Positions 19,899-29,636 of a stretch of 64,000 nucleotides of DNA are shown here, piece by piece. Each line of letters starts with the position of its first letter. The first letter of the stretch is position 1. The notes under the pieces are model-generated. The model did not search any database, had not been told where the DNA came from, and saw only the letters and a program-made list of their open reading frames with translations. The stretch covers positions 1 to 64,000 of the forward strand of contig JAEUHI010000033.1 of the NCBI GenBank assembly GCA_016795385.1, given 5' to 3'. This DNA comes from Verrucomicrobiales bacterium. Lineage in GTDB: Bacteria > Verrucomicrobiota > Verrucomicrobiia > Verrucomicrobiales > DEV007. The translations under genes and the position numbers were made by a program.

Positions 19899-22800
19899 TC
19901 ACCGGCGTTGAGGTGGTAATGTCAGGATCCAGCGCGCCTCTTCGCGCGTCGCGGGATCGATCGCGGGGTAAAAGACATAGGGCACTGCGAGGGACGATCG
20001 GCGTGCGGTGGCCCGGTCCTGTCTCCGGGCGATGGTGAGGAAGCTGGCCCGTGCGAAAGGATCGAGCGTCGCGATCGATCCGGAGCGTTTCATCGTCGCG
20101 GTGATCCGCTGCCATCTTCCGGAAAGCAGACGGTAATGCTGCAGCTCGATGCGGCGGGTGCCTCCCGCGCTCCGCGCGAGGAAGGTACCGCTCACCGCGC
20201 TGCGGTTCACGAGATCGAGGTAGGCGAGGCGCGTGCTGCCCGATCGCCATTTTTGGAATAGGATCTGTCCGGAGGCCGACGGCGTGATGAATCCCTCTCC
20301 GAGCCTCGGAGGAAACGCCGTGCCGATCACTGCATCGGGCACGAGACCGGCGGCATCCGGAGCCAGGGGGCGGAGGATCAGTTCGTATCCCACCGCAGCC
20401 CCTTCATCGCGTTCCACGAGAAGGCGATAGGAGGCGCCCGCCGCTCCGATGTGGGAGATCACCCTGGCCCCGTGGCTCTCCGAGGATGGCGCGACGAGTG
20501 CGCCCGACTCATCGTGCAGGGAGAGCACGACGCGGCCATCCGTGTCTGCGGTGATCACCGCGAGGTCGAGCCGTGTTTCCCCCGGAGCGAGAGTGACGCC
20601 ATACCAATCCGGATCGCCATCGACCGCCACCGCGTGGATCGTGCCGCCTCCGAGCGCGGTGGCGAGTGAGAGATCATCGTTGTTTTCATACTCATCATCC
20701 AGAGGATCCGTCGCGGAACCGTAACCGAGAGCGGGATCGGAAAAAACGGAAAGGCCGACTGCGTTTTCCCCGCGGACGAAATAGCGGTAGGTGCGTCCCG
20801 GCAGTGCGGTGAGATCGATCCACTCGGTCAGTGTCGTTTCACCGATCAGTTCAGCCGCGTCCGTCGAGGTGCCTTCGCTGCGATAGATCCGGTATTGGGT
20901 CGTGTCGGGCGTCGCTTCCCAATTCACCCGCACGCCGTCCGGAGCCGTGCCGGGCGTCGCGGAGATCCCCGTGGGAGCGGCTGGAGCCACGGCGAGCCGG
21001 AATCCGCTATCGAGGTTGCTCGGGCCGGAGTCGTTGCCCGCGACGATCGCCCTGACAAAGTACCAAAAGACGGTGCCCGCGGCGCCTCCCGCATCCGCAT
21101 GGCTCGTCGTTTCTCCGACCAAAGCGATCTCGACGGCTCCGGCGGAGAGGTCGGTGGTATTCCGGAAAACGCGGTAGCCGGTCGCGCCGGGCACCGCGCT
21201 CCATGTCAGGAGCGTCACCGACGAGGAGCTTCCATCCGAGGCCGAGAGCCCGGTCGGTGTGCCCGGGGGCAGGGGGATTTTCACACCCGGGACGGCGGAT
21301 CCGGTCGGTGCGGAGGTGCCGCCGGTATTGAGTGCTTCGACGAAATAATAGTGGGGATCGTTCACCGCTGTCGTCGTGTCGTGCCAGGAGAGTGAAGTCG
21401 TCGTGGCGATTTCGACCGCGCCGATGAAGGCGTTCACCGGATTGCGCGAGATCCGGTAGCTCTGCGCGCGGTCGGCGGCGGTCCAACTCACGCGGATGGA
21501 ATGGGGTGAATCATCGCTCGCCGTCACCGAGGCCGGCGCATCGGGCGGCAGTCGCTGGCGCCAACCCGGCTCGCCCGCCGAGCGTGGGGACTCGAGCGTG
21601 GCGACGCGGGCACTCACGAAATACCAATAGTCCGTGCCGGGCTCCGCGGTAACGTCGTCGTGCGAGGTGGTCGCGGGCGAGGCAATGAGGTCCGCATCGT
21701 CGCTGTTTTCGGTTAGACCCCGGTAGAGACGATACCCGTCGACTCCCGGGACGGCGTCCCAGGTGAGCGAGACCGCCGTGGTCGAGCTCCCGTCCGTGGC
21801 CGTCAATCCCGTGGGACCGGGGGGCAAAGGATTGGCCGGATAGGTGCCGGTGAGCGTGTAGGATCCGATGCTGCCGTAGGTGCCATAGCCCGTCACGAGA
21901 TCGCCCAGGCCCGTGCCGTAGAGGCGGAGGTAATAGGTTCCAGCGGTCACTGGCACCGAGAGACTCGCCTCGAAGGGACCGGTCGGTGCTGCCGTGGCGA
22001 GCACCTGCGATTGCCCATCGAGCAACTCGATCCCGACATCCAGATTGCGAAAACGGGGATGCGGAGTCGCCGTGACGACGATCGATCCGGCTTCCGCGCA
22101 ATCGAGACGGAAGAGATCTTCGTCGTTCGGCGAACTGATACGCCCCGACGCCTCGATCGTGCTCGACGGAGGAATCACCGTGGCGGTCGCTGAAGAATCG
22201 CCGTGATCATCCGGCAGATAGGGGAGTTTGCCCGAGATGATCGAGAGGTCGTCCTCGAGACGGTTGGCCCCCGCGTATTCGCCCTTGGAGAATTGCACGA
22301 TGGTGCGGCCGTATCCCGTGCCCATGATCGGCGCCCAGCTCACCCCGCTCGCGTGGGTGTGGCCGGTGTAGTAGGCGCGGCTCGAGGTGCCGTCGTGCCT
22401 CAGCCCCACCGTGTGCCCGATCTCATGACTGCCCGATTCGGCGGCCCCGTTCAAGGTCTGGTTGAAGACCCAGCAGTAGGGATTGATCGTGCTGCCAAAG
22501 GAGTTCACATAGGCCACGCCTCCAGCCGAGCCATACCATGCTTTCGTCGGGGTGAAGACCGTCATCACCCGGCTCCCGGGATCCGCCTCATCGAAGTCCG
22601 CACGGACCGTCGTCACATTCACGTCAAACACCGCGTAGTCCTCCGCGATCGTTTCCCAGATCCCTTCGATGTGCGCGGGGGTCGCAAAAGCGGCGGCGAT
22701 GATGGGCTCTCCTTCGTTGTAGGAGCTGTTCCACGGCGTGCCCGAAATCGTCTCACCGTCGAAGTCCAGATAAACCACCCGGGTGCTCCCGGGCCGGCTC

Positions 22801-23384
22801 CTCAGAGCAGGGATGCTTTCCTCCGGCCCTGACATTTCGCCAAGATCTCCTTCGCCGGCGAGTGGCTCGGGTGGCATGCCGGGGATCAGGCCGCCCGCCT
22901 CGAATCGCGCGCAGACGAGATCATCGGCGCGGAGCGGTTTCACCTCGACCGATCCGCCGCCCGGGTCGGTCGAAAAGACAAGAGCGGATCCGAGACGCCG
23001 CGAGATGAGATGTCCTTCGATCGTGCCTGCTGGTCCCAGGGAAAGGAAAGCGGTCGCACCGAGGTTTTTTCCCAGATCCAATCCGAGGACGCGTTCACCG
23101 GTGGGGAGATCCTGCCGCAGATTCACCTTTCCAGCGAGTCCGCCGCCCACCGGCAGCACCACGGTCTCGCCGACGGTATGGGTGAAGAGGCGCTTGAAGC
23201 CACCGATCGCGATCGTCTCCTTCGGCGAGAGCGGCCGGGCCTGGGAAAGCGCGGGCGGATCGGAGAGCGGATCCTCGACCCGCCCTGATCCCGGCCGATC
23301 CGGTCGCTCGGGATGGAGCGACAAGATTACCCCCACGGCGAGGCAGCCGAGTGCGGCAACGAGCAGGGGGAGGGGAGACCGCAT
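19899..23384 (-). CDS. large secreted metzincin protease with PPC and fibronectin type III domains
   Basis: 1161 residues from ATG 23384, where a signal peptide begins (MRSPLPLLVAALGCLAVGVI). The zinc site HEIGHTVGLRHD (about residue 320) matches the metzincin HExxHxxGxxH/D signature, and the Met-turn is APIMGTG. After the protease domain come a pre-peptidase C-terminal (PPC) beta-domain, four fibronectin type III modules with repeated GYRVYR-type strands, a second PPC-like domain (YENNDDLSLATAL) and a C-terminal beta-rich tail. It is an extracellular or cell-surface protease. It is monocistronic, and no sorting motif such as PEP-CTERM or LPXTG is visible at the C-terminus. Confidence 0.88.
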   Translation of the reverse strand: MRSPLPLLVAALGCLAVGVILSLHPERPDRPGSGRVEDPLSDPPALSQARPLSPKETIAIGGFKRLFTHTVGETVVLPVGGGLAGKVNLRQDLPTGERVLGLDLGKNLGATAFLSLGPAGTIEGHLISRRLGSALVFSTDPGGGSVEVKPLRADDLVCARFEAGGLIPGMPPEPLAGEGDLGEMSGPEESIPALRSRPGSTRVVYLDFDGETISGTPWNSSYNEGEPIIAAAFATPAHIEGIWETIAEDYAVFDVNVTTVRADFDEADPGSRVMTVFTPTKAWYGSAGGVAYVNSFGSTINPYCWVFNQTLNGAAESGSHEIGHTVGLRHDGTSSRAYYTGHTHASGVSWAPIMGTGYGRTIVQFSKGEYAGANRLEDDLSIISGKLPYLPDDHGDSSATATVIPPSSTIEASGRISSPNDEDLFRLDCAEAGSIVVTATPHPRFRNLDVGIELLDGQSQVLATAAPTGPFEASLSVPVTAGTYYLRLYGTGLGDLVTGYGTYGSIGSYTLTGTYPANPLPPGPTGLTATDGSSTTAVSLTWDAVPGVDGYRLYRGLTENSDDADLIASPATTSHDDVTAEPGTDYWYFVSARVATLESPRSAGEPGWRQRLPPDAPASVTASDDSPHSIRVSWTAADRAQSYRISRNPVNAFIGAVEIATTTSLSWHDTTTAVNDPHYYFVEALNTGGTSAPTGSAVPGVKIPLPPGTPTGLSASDGSSSSVTLLTWSAVPGATGYRVFRNTTDLSAGAVEIALVGETTSHADAGGAAGTVFWYFVRAIVAGNDSGPSNLDSGFRLAVAPAAPTGISATPGTAPDGVRVNWEATPDTTQYRIYRSEGTSTDAAELIGETTLTEWIDLTALPGRTYRYFVRGENAVGLSVFSDPALGYGSATDPLDDEYENNDDLSLATALGGGTIHAVAVDGDPDWYGVTLAPGETRLDLAVITADTDGRVVLSLHDESGALVAPSSESHGARVISHIGAAGASYRLLVERDEGAAVGYELILRPLAPDAAGLVPDAVIGTAFPPRLGEGFITPSASGQILFQKWRSGSTRLAYLDLVNRSAVSGTFLARSAGGTRRIELQHYRLLSGRWQRITATMKRSGSIATLDPFARASFLTIARRQDRATARRSSLAVPYVFYPAIDPATREEARWILTLPPQRR

Positions 23385-23531
23385 GGGACAGAGCGAAAGC
23401 CGGAAGTGTACTTCGCAACGGTAACGGCGGGGCGGGGTGTGTCGAGGGTGAAATCGGGGAGCGCGATCCGGCTTGCGGCGGCCGGAATTTTCCACTTCCC
23501 ATCGTCCCGCGCTTCCGGCAAACTCCGCGCC

Positions 23532-24257
23532 ATGTCACCCTTTGTCGCTGAATTGGTTGGAACCGCCTTGCTCATTCTTCTGGGCGGAGGCGTCGTCGCG
23601 AATGTCGTGCTCGCCCACACCAAGGGGAACGACTCCGGATGGATCGTGATCACGGCCGGGTGGGCCATGGCGGTGACGATCTCCGTCTACGCCGTCGGCA
23701 CGATCTCGGGCGGGCACCTCAATCCCGCCGTCACCCTCGCCATGCTCGCGATCGGCAAGATCGGAGCGGCGACGGCCGCGAGCTACGTCGTCGCGCAGTT
23801 TCTCGGAGCAATCATCGGAGCCTCCCTCGTCTACCTCGCCTACCTGCCGCATTGGCGGGAAACGAAAGACGCCGCGGCCAAGCTCGCCGTCTTTTCGACC
23901 GGTCCGGGGATCCGGCACACCGCAGGCAACCTCGCCACCGAGATCATCGGCACGTTTGTGCTCGTGTTAGGCGCGCTCGCCTTGCCGCGACCCGAGAATC
24001 TCGATGCGGCGACCGGATTCAGCACGGGCCTAGGTCCATTGCTCGTCGGTTTCATCGTCTTCTCGATCGGGCTCTCCCTCGGCGGACCAACCGGCTATGC
24101 GATTAATCCGGCCCGCGATCTGGGTCCGCGCATCGCCCACGCCCTCCTGCCCATCCCCGGGAAAGGATCCTCGGATTGGAGCTACGCCTGGATCCCCGTG
24201 CTCGGCCCCGTGATTGGAGGCGTGCTCGGAGCCCTCGTCTTCCGCGCCCTGTGGTGA
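23532..24257 (+). CDS. glpF: MIP-family aquaglyceroporin
   Basis: 241 residues, six TM helices plus two half-helices. The two NPA boxes are GGHLNPAVTLAM and GYAINPARDLGPR. The Asp after the second NPAR is typical of glycerol-conducting members (GlpF-type) rather than strict water channels. No glycerol kinase or dehydrogenase gene is adjacent, so the permeant could equally be water or another small polyol. The gene is flanked by convergent corA (3 bp apart) and the divergent protease. A TTA leucine codon in the TGTTAGG motif variant occurs at 23965-23971. Confidence 0.88.
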   Translation: MSPFVAELVGTALLILLGGGVVANVVLAHTKGNDSGWIVITAGWAMAVTISVYAVGTISGGHLNPAVTLAMLAIGKIGAATAASYVVAQFLGAIIGASLVYLAYLPHWRETKDAAAKLAVFSTGPGIRHTAGNLATEIIGTFVLVLGALALPRPENLDAATGFSTGLGPLLVGFIVFSIGLSLGGPTGYAINPARDLGPRIAHALLPIPGKGSSDWSYAWIPVLGPVIGGVLGALVFRALW

Positions 24258-24260
24258 ATA

Positions 24261-25376
24261 TCACAGCCAACGCATCCGGCGGAAGAGCCAGAACATGCCC
24301 GCGGCGCAGAGGAGGAAAATGATCCAGATCGCCGGATAAGCCCAGCGATGCTGGAGTTCCGGCATGTGCTCGAAATTCATGCCATAGATGCCGGCGATGA
24401 AGGTCAGCGGGAGGAAGATGGTGGAGAAGCAGGTGAGGACCTTCATCACCTCGTTCATCCGGTGGCTCGCGGAAGAGAGGTAGAATTCGCGCAGGCTGTT
24501 GCTCGCTTCGCGGAGGTATTCGACGGTCTCGATCGCCTGGATGGCGTGGTCGTTCAGATCGATGAAGTAGGGACGCGAGGCGGGCGTGAGGAGATTTTCA
24601 TTTTCCCGCAGCAGGCTCAGGGCGATCTCGCGGATGGGGCGGATCGTGCGGAAGACGCGGTTGGTCTCGCGTTTCAGGGCGTAGATCTCGGCGGCGTGGA
24701 CGGAGCGGTCGTCGAGCTGCAGTTTCTCATCGATGGCCGCGACGGCGTCGTCGAGATGGTCGATGACCGAGAGGTAGTTGTCGACCACGGCGTCGAGCAG
24801 CGCCCACGCGAGGTAATCGGCGCCATGGCGGCGGATGCGGCCGCCGATATTGGTGCGGATGCGTTCGATGACCGGGTCGAAAACCGGCGTGGGCGTCTCG
24901 CAGAAGGTGAGCACGAGATTCCCGGGGAGCAGCAGCAGCGAAAAGTGCTGCACCTCGCAGACGCCGTCTTTCTCCACATCGGTGACGAGGCGGGTGACAA
25001 CGAAGATTTCGGATTCGTGGTTCTCGATTTTCGAACGGCTGCCCGTGTGGAGAATGTCCTCGAGGACGAGCGCGGAAATGCCGAAGACGCGGCCGATTTT
25101 CGCGATTTCCCCGACCTCGTGCAGACCGGTGATGTGGAGCCAGTCCACCCGGTCTTCGTGAAGGGGCAGACCCTCTTCCGGGATGGACTCAAGAGTCTTC
25201 ATTTCCTCGAAAGCTTCGTTGTAGGAAACGAGGCGGAGGTGGGCCGCATCGACGCGCTTGTCTCCCCGATGGACGAGTGTCCCCGGAGATTGGGCGAGCG
25301 GACGTCGGCGTCGCCGCACCGGAACGGCGAGGGGACGGACGGGGCGGGGCGAGTCGGAATTCATATCCGCAAGCAT
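24261..25376 (-). CDS. corA: CorA-family Mg2+/Co2+ transporter
   Basis: 371 residues (ATG 25364 is an alternative start). A basic N-terminal tail and a long cytoplasmic alpha/beta domain are followed by the stalk helix and two C-terminal TM helices joined by the signature YGMNFEHMPE. The GMN motif is intact. The protein should form the homopentameric channel typical of the family, importing Mg2+ and possibly Co2+ or Ni2+. It is divergent from the KAS III cluster with about 110 bp between them. Confidence 0.93.
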   Translation of the reverse strand: MLADMNSDSPRPVRPLAVPVRRRRRPLAQSPGTLVHRGDKRVDAAHLRLVSYNEAFEEMKTLESIPEEGLPLHEDRVDWLHITGLHEVGEIAKIGRVFGISALVLEDILHTGSRSKIENHESEIFVVTRLVTDVEKDGVCEVQHFSLLLLPGNLVLTFCETPTPVFDPVIERIRTNIGGRIRRHGADYLAWALLDAVVDNYLSVIDHLDDAVAAIDEKLQLDDRSVHAAEIYALKRETNRVFRTIRPIREIALSLLRENENLLTPASRPYFIDLNDHAIQAIETVEYLREASNSLREFYLSSASHRMNEVMKVLTCFSTIFLPLTFIAGIYGMNFEHMPELQHRWAYPAIWIIFLLCAAGMFWLFRRMRWL

Positions 25377-25484
25377 ATCTGGACTTTAGCGGAAGTCAGT
25401 CACGACGTGGGGGAGATCGGGAAAAATCCCGGACGGACCGCATTTTCCAGTTGAAGGGGAGGCCCTCCCCCGGTTGCATGCGGG

Positions 25485-26483
25485 ATGAAATCCCCGCTCC
25501 CTCTCGCCATCACCGGCACCGGCATCGCCGTGCCGCGGACGATGCTGCCGGCGGCGGAGCTGGATGCGAGGCTGGGATTGCCCGCAGGCGAGAGCGAGCG
25601 GATCACGGGCATCGCAAAACGTCACACCGCGATCGACGAGACCGCCTCACAACTCGCCGCCGGGGCGGTGCGAGCCGCGCTGACCGACGCGGGGCTGGCC
25701 TGGGAGGCGGTCGATTGCCTGATCTGCGCCTCGGCGACGATGGATCAGGCGCTGCCCTACAATGCCGCGATGACTCTCGCGGAGCTGCCCGAGGCCCGGG
25801 AGCATCGCGTCGCCGCGCTGGATGTGGGAGCGAGTTGCCTTTCCTTTCTGCAGGCCCTCGATCTGGCGGCCTGTGCGATCTCGGCGGGTCGTTACGAGAC
25901 CCTCGTGATCGTCTCGTCCGATATCGCGAGCTTCACGACGGACTATCGCGACCTGCGCGGCAACGGGATCTTCGGGGATGGAGCGGCCGCCGCGGTGGTG
26001 CGGAGAACGCGCGAGGGCGAGCCCTCGGCGGTGCTCGCCTCGCGCAGTGTGACGCTGCCGGAGGGGATCGACTATTGCCGGATCCGGTCCGGTGGCTCGA
26101 GGTTTCACCGCCGCGGGTTTCCCGATCATGGCGAGGCCCTGTTTGAAATGACGGGACGCCCGCTCTACGCCCTCGTCGCCCGGGAGCTGCCGCGTTTTGT
26201 CGATGCCCTCCTCACCGAGGCCGGCGTGGCGAAGTCGGAGATCGATCTGCTCGTGCCCCACCAGGCGAGCCGGCAGGCGCTCGATCATGTCGCGAAGATG
26301 CTCGGGTTCGGAGAAGGCCGCATGGTCGACGTCTTCGCCGGATACGGCAACCAGGTCGCGGCCTCGCTGCCGACGGCGCTGCATTCCGCGATCCACGGGC
26401 ATGGACTGAAAAGAGGGGGCAAGGTGCTCTTGTTAGGGTCCGGTGCCGGCGTGACGATCGGCGGGATGGTGCTGGTGTATTGA
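25485..26483 (+). CDS. ketoacyl synthase III family enzyme (FabH/OleA-like)
   Basis: 332 residues, thiolase fold. Catalytic residues are visible: Cys in VGASCLSFLQAL, His in VPHQASRQAL and Asn in GYGNQVAAS. FabH-type enzymes condense acyl-CoA or acyl-ACP with malonyl-ACP, and the OleA relative condenses two acyl-CoAs head to head. The gene opens a tight four-gene cluster with an MBL hydrolase, an adenylate-forming enzyme and an NAD epimerase, which favours a dedicated pathway over housekeeping fatty-acid initiation (inference). A TTA codon lies in the TGTTAGG variant at 26431-26437. Confidence 0.88.
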   Translation: MKSPLPLAITGTGIAVPRTMLPAAELDARLGLPAGESERITGIAKRHTAIDETASQLAAGAVRAALTDAGLAWEAVDCLICASATMDQALPYNAAMTLAELPEAREHRVAALDVGASCLSFLQALDLAACAISAGRYETLVIVSSDIASFTTDYRDLRGNGIFGDGAAAAVVRRTREGEPSAVLASRSVTLPEGIDYCRIRSGGSRFHRRGFPDHGEALFEMTGRPLYALVARELPRFVDALLTEAGVAKSEIDLLVPHQASRQALDHVAKMLGFGEGRMVDVFAGYGNQVAASLPTALHSAIHGHGLKRGGKVLLLGSGAGVTIGGMVLVY

Positions 26484-26498
26484 AGTCTGCCGGATGCG

Positions 26499-27374
26499 AT
26501 GACGGAAACACCAGCGAAGCCCCCGGCCATCAAGTTCGACTTGCTCAAGGTCGGGCATTGCGGACATCCGGAATGTGTGGCAATGCGGGGTGGGGGGCTG
26601 GGATCGATCGAGTTCCCCGCGCTGGTCGGATTGATCGAGCATCCGGCGGCGGGTTTGATCCTCTATGACACCGGATACGCCTCGCATTTTTTCAGCGAGA
26701 CCAAGCGGGTGCCGGAATGCCTCTATCGTCTCGTCACACCGGTGCGTCTGCCACCCGAAGAGGTCTTGCTGACCCAGCTCGAATCGCGGGGGATCGCGGC
26801 GTCGGACATCGGCACGATCGTGATCTCGCATTTCCACGCCGACCACATCGCGGGGCTGCGGAATTTTCCGAAGGCCCGTTTCGTCGCGACCCAGGCGGAA
26901 CGCGCCTCGAACGAGGCCCGCGGGCGATGGGGACAGGTGCGCCGCGCCTATCTGCGCGGCCTCCTGCCCGCGGATTTCGACTCGCGGGTAACTTGGGCGG
27001 AGGAAATGCCCGCTCCGCTTGCCTTTCCTTGGCCGGGATTCGGTGTGGGTTTTGATCTGATCGGCGACGGCAGTCTCGTCGGTGTCGATCTGCCGGGTCA
27101 CACCGCTTCGCAGCTCGGGCTTCATTTCCGGGGAGAGGAATGGGGCGAGGTCTTCCTCGTCGGCGACGCCTGTTGGAAGATCGAGGGACTCGAGCAAGAC
27201 CGTCCTCCGGCGCGACTCGCCTATTCGCTTTTCGCCGATGGCGCAGCCTACGATGCGACCTTCGCAGCCCTGCGGGAACTGGCGATGGCACCGGGTGGTC
27301 CGATCGTGATTCCCTCGCACTGCGCCACGACCTGGGCGAAGCTCGGTGGCACCCGTCACATCGACCATGCTTGA
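26499..27374 (+). CDS. metallo-beta-lactamase-fold hydrolase
   Basis: 291 residues with no signal peptide. The zinc motif ISHFHADHIAGL is followed by the later metal ligands in LPGHTASQLGL, LVGDACW and a C-terminal VIPSHC. The overall arrangement resembles lactonase-type MBL proteins of the AHL-lactonase kind, though the substrate here is unknown. The gene starts 15 bp after the KAS III gene and overlaps the next gene by 8 bp. In an ole-type pathway the matching slot is filled by an alpha/beta hydrolase (OleB), so this enzyme could open or hydrolyse a lactone or thioester intermediate (inference). Confidence 0.85.
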   Translation: MTETPAKPPAIKFDLLKVGHCGHPECVAMRGGGLGSIEFPALVGLIEHPAAGLILYDTGYASHFFSETKRVPECLYRLVTPVRLPPEEVLLTQLESRGIAASDIGTIVISHFHADHIAGLRNFPKARFVATQAERASNEARGRWGQVRRAYLRGLLPADFDSRVTWAEEMPAPLAFPWPGFGVGFDLIGDGSLVGVDLPGHTASQLGLHFRGEEWGEVFLVGDACWKIEGLEQDRPPARLAYSLFADGAAYDATFAALRELAMAPGGPIVIPSHCATTWAKLGGTRHIDHA

Positions 27375-28638
27375 CCGGCTCCTCATCCTCTGGCACTTCG
27401 CCGCGACGCGCTGGTTTCCCGCACCGGGCCTGCGCACGCGCGCGCGTCGCCTGCATCGGTTCCTGGCGAGGGTGCGGCGCGAATCTCCCTTTTACCAACG
27501 TATCGATGGAGAGCCGCCGATCCTGACAAAGTGCGAATTCCTTGAACATTTCACGGAGTTGAACCGGCACGGATTCACTCTCGCCGAAGCCACCGAGGTG
27601 GCGTTGCGGGCGGAGCGGGAACGCGATTTCCGTCCGGAATTGCCGGGAGGTGTCACCGTGGGGCTCTCGTCGGGCACGTCGGGGACACGCCATGTCTTTC
27701 TCGTGGGACGTTCCGAGCGCTGCCGATGGGCGGGCCAGATGTTGGGGCATACCCTGGCTCCGGCATCGTTGCGACAGATCCTGAATCCCTTCGCGCCACC
27801 CCTGCGTCTCGCGTTCTTTCTGCGTGCGAGCAGCAATCTCTACACGACTCTCGCGAGCCGGCGCGTCGCCTTCGACTATTACGATCTGACGCGTCCTTTC
27901 GGCGACCTCATGCGCGCGTTGGCGGCGGCGCCTCCCGATGTCCTGATCGCCCCGGCCACGGTGCTCGCGGAGATCGCAAGGGCGCGTCCGGCGATCTCGC
28001 CGAGGCAGATCCTGTCGGTGGCGGAGGTGCTCGATTCGCGCGACCGAGCCCTGGTGGAAAATGTTTTCAATGTGCCGGTCGCCGAGGTCTACCAGGCGAC
28101 GGAGGGATTCCTCGGCTGCACCTGCCCGGCCGGGCGGATGCACTTGAATGAGGAAACACTCCACATCGAGCCTCTCTGGATCGATGACGAACACGAGCGG
28201 TTCCACCCGGTGATCACCGATTTTTCAAGATCGACGCAATGGTTCGTGCGGCATCGTTTGAATGATGTGCTGCGGTATGATCCGACGCCTTGCCCCTGCG
28301 GCAGGAGGACGAAAACCCTGCTCGCGATCGAGGGGCGGGCCGAGGAGGTGCTATGGCTGCCGGACGATCGTGGCGAACCCGCCGCCGTGTTTCCCGATAC
28401 GGTGCGTCAGGCGATCTATTCCCTCGCCTCGCCACCCGACCGTTATCGCGTTGAACAACACGCGATGCGCTGGGAGGTGCGAATGTCAGGGGGCGATGAA
28501 GGCGAGGTGCGGAAGTCGTTCGCGGGTCTCGCCGATCGTCTTGGTCTGGTTCGACCTGAGGTCGTCTTTCTTCCCTGGACCGAGCAACCGGCGTCGGAAA
28601 AACAAAAGCGCATCCGATGTCTCGCCAAGCCGGAATGA
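27367..28638 (+). CDS. adenylate-forming enzyme, F390 synthetase / CoF-synthetase-like (PaaK family)
   Basis: 423 residues from ATG 27367, inside the end of the MBL gene. The P-loop-like motif LSSGTSGTRHVFLVG and the later EVYQATEGFLGCTCP place it in the PaaK/CoF-synthetase branch of ANL adenylating enzymes. A Cys-containing segment near the C-terminal hinge (PTPCPCGRRT) is typical of that branch. It probably activates a carboxylate as the acyl-AMP. The acceptor is unknown. In ole clusters the ANL enzyme OleC forms a beta-lactone from a beta-hydroxy acid. Copies of the TGTCAGG core occur at 27522 (reverse) and about 28485. Confidence 0.85.
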   Translation: MLDRLLILWHFAATRWFPAPGLRTRARRLHRFLARVRRESPFYQRIDGEPPILTKCEFLEHFTELNRHGFTLAEATEVALRAERERDFRPELPGGVTVGLSSGTSGTRHVFLVGRSERCRWAGQMLGHTLAPASLRQILNPFAPPLRLAFFLRASSNLYTTLASRRVAFDYYDLTRPFGDLMRALAAAPPDVLIAPATVLAEIARARPAISPRQILSVAEVLDSRDRALVENVFNVPVAEVYQATEGFLGCTCPAGRMHLNEETLHIEPLWIDDEHERFHPVITDFSRSTQWFVRHRLNDVLRYDPTPCPCGRRTKTLLAIEGRAEEVLWLPDDRGEPAAVFPDTVRQAIYSLASPPDRYRVEQHAMRWEVRMSGGDEGEVRKSFAGLADRLGLVRPEVVFLPWTEQPASEKQKRIRCLAKPE

Positions 28639-29627
28639 AAACGAAGATCCTCATCACGGGGGCCTCGGGATTCGTGGGGCGCTCGTTCTGCCTCCGCCAC
28701 GCCTCGCGCGACGATCTCGAGATCCGCGGGCTGGCGCGTCGTCCCATGGGGCTGCCCGGATACATACAGGCCGACCTGACGCGTCCGCTCTCGATCGATT
28801 GGACTCCCGATGTGGTCATCCATGCGGCGGCGCGATCGTCGCCCTGGGGGACGAAGCGGGACTTTCACCGTCAGAACGTGCGGGCGACCGAGCATGTGAT
28901 CGACTTTTGCGAGCGGCGCGGGGTGAAAAAGCTCGTCTTCGTCTCCTCGAGTTCCGTCTTTTACCGGGACGAGGATCAGCTCGACCTCACGGAGGATTCG
29001 CCGATCGGACCGACTTATGTGAATGCCTATGCGTCGACCAAACACGAGGCGGAAAAGCGGGTGCATCGCTATCGTGGCGAATGGTGTGTGGTGAGGCCGC
29101 GTGCGGTCTTCGGACCCGGCGATACGGTGCTTTTCCCCCGCATTCTGCGTGCGGCGGCAGAGGGACGCATGATCTCGATCGCGCGACCTGGAGCCCCCGC
29201 GATCGGCGACCTCATCTACATTGACACCCTTTCCGACTATCTCCTTCGGGCAGCGCTCGATTCCTCAGTGGTCGGAGATTTCAACGTGACCAATGCCGAG
29301 CCCGTCGTGATGCAGGATCTGCTCGCGGAGATCTTTTCGCGCCTTGGGCTACCGCCCGCCGATCGCAGCGTCCGCTTGGCAAAAGCGATGCGGATCGCGG
29401 GAGTGGTCGAGGGATTCTACCGCGTTTGTCTTCCGTGGCGCGAGCCGCCGATCACGCGGTACGGCGTGGGAGTGCTCGCCTATTCCAAGACCTTCGATGT
29501 CGCGAAGGCCCTGCGGGTGCTCGGTCCGCCGAGCGTGCCCTTGCGCGAGGGGATCGATCGATTCATCGAATGGCAACAGGCGCGGAACGCGGAAATGGCG
29601 TCTGGCGACGAAGGCAAAACCACGTAG
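28635..29627 (+). CDS. NAD(P)-dependent epimerase/dehydrogenase (extended SDR, OleD-like)
   Basis: 330 residues from ATG 28635, overlapping the previous stop by 4 bp. The Rossmann motif GASGFVG, the active-site Ser in FVSSSSVF and Tyr-Lys in NAYASTKHEAE give a complete extended-SDR triad. The C-terminal half resembles 3-beta-hydroxysteroid dehydrogenase-type SDRs, the family to which OleD (2-alkyl-3-keto acid reductase) belongs. It is the fourth gene of the cluster. It may reduce the beta-keto product made by the KAS III enzyme (inference). Confidence 0.87.
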   Translation: MKTKILITGASGFVGRSFCLRHASRDDLEIRGLARRPMGLPGYIQADLTRPLSIDWTPDVVIHAAARSSPWGTKRDFHRQNVRATEHVIDFCERRGVKKLVFVSSSSVFYRDEDQLDLTEDSPIGPTYVNAYASTKHEAEKRVHRYRGEWCVVRPRAVFGPGDTVLFPRILRAAAEGRMISIARPGAPAIGDLIYIDTLSDYLLRAALDSSVVGDFNVTNAEPVVMQDLLAEIFSRLGLPPADRSVRLAKAMRIAGVVEGFYRVCLPWREPPITRYGVGVLAYSKTFDVAKALRVLGPPSVPLREGIDRFIEWQQARNAEMASGDEGKTT

Positions 29628-29636
29628 TCTAACGCG

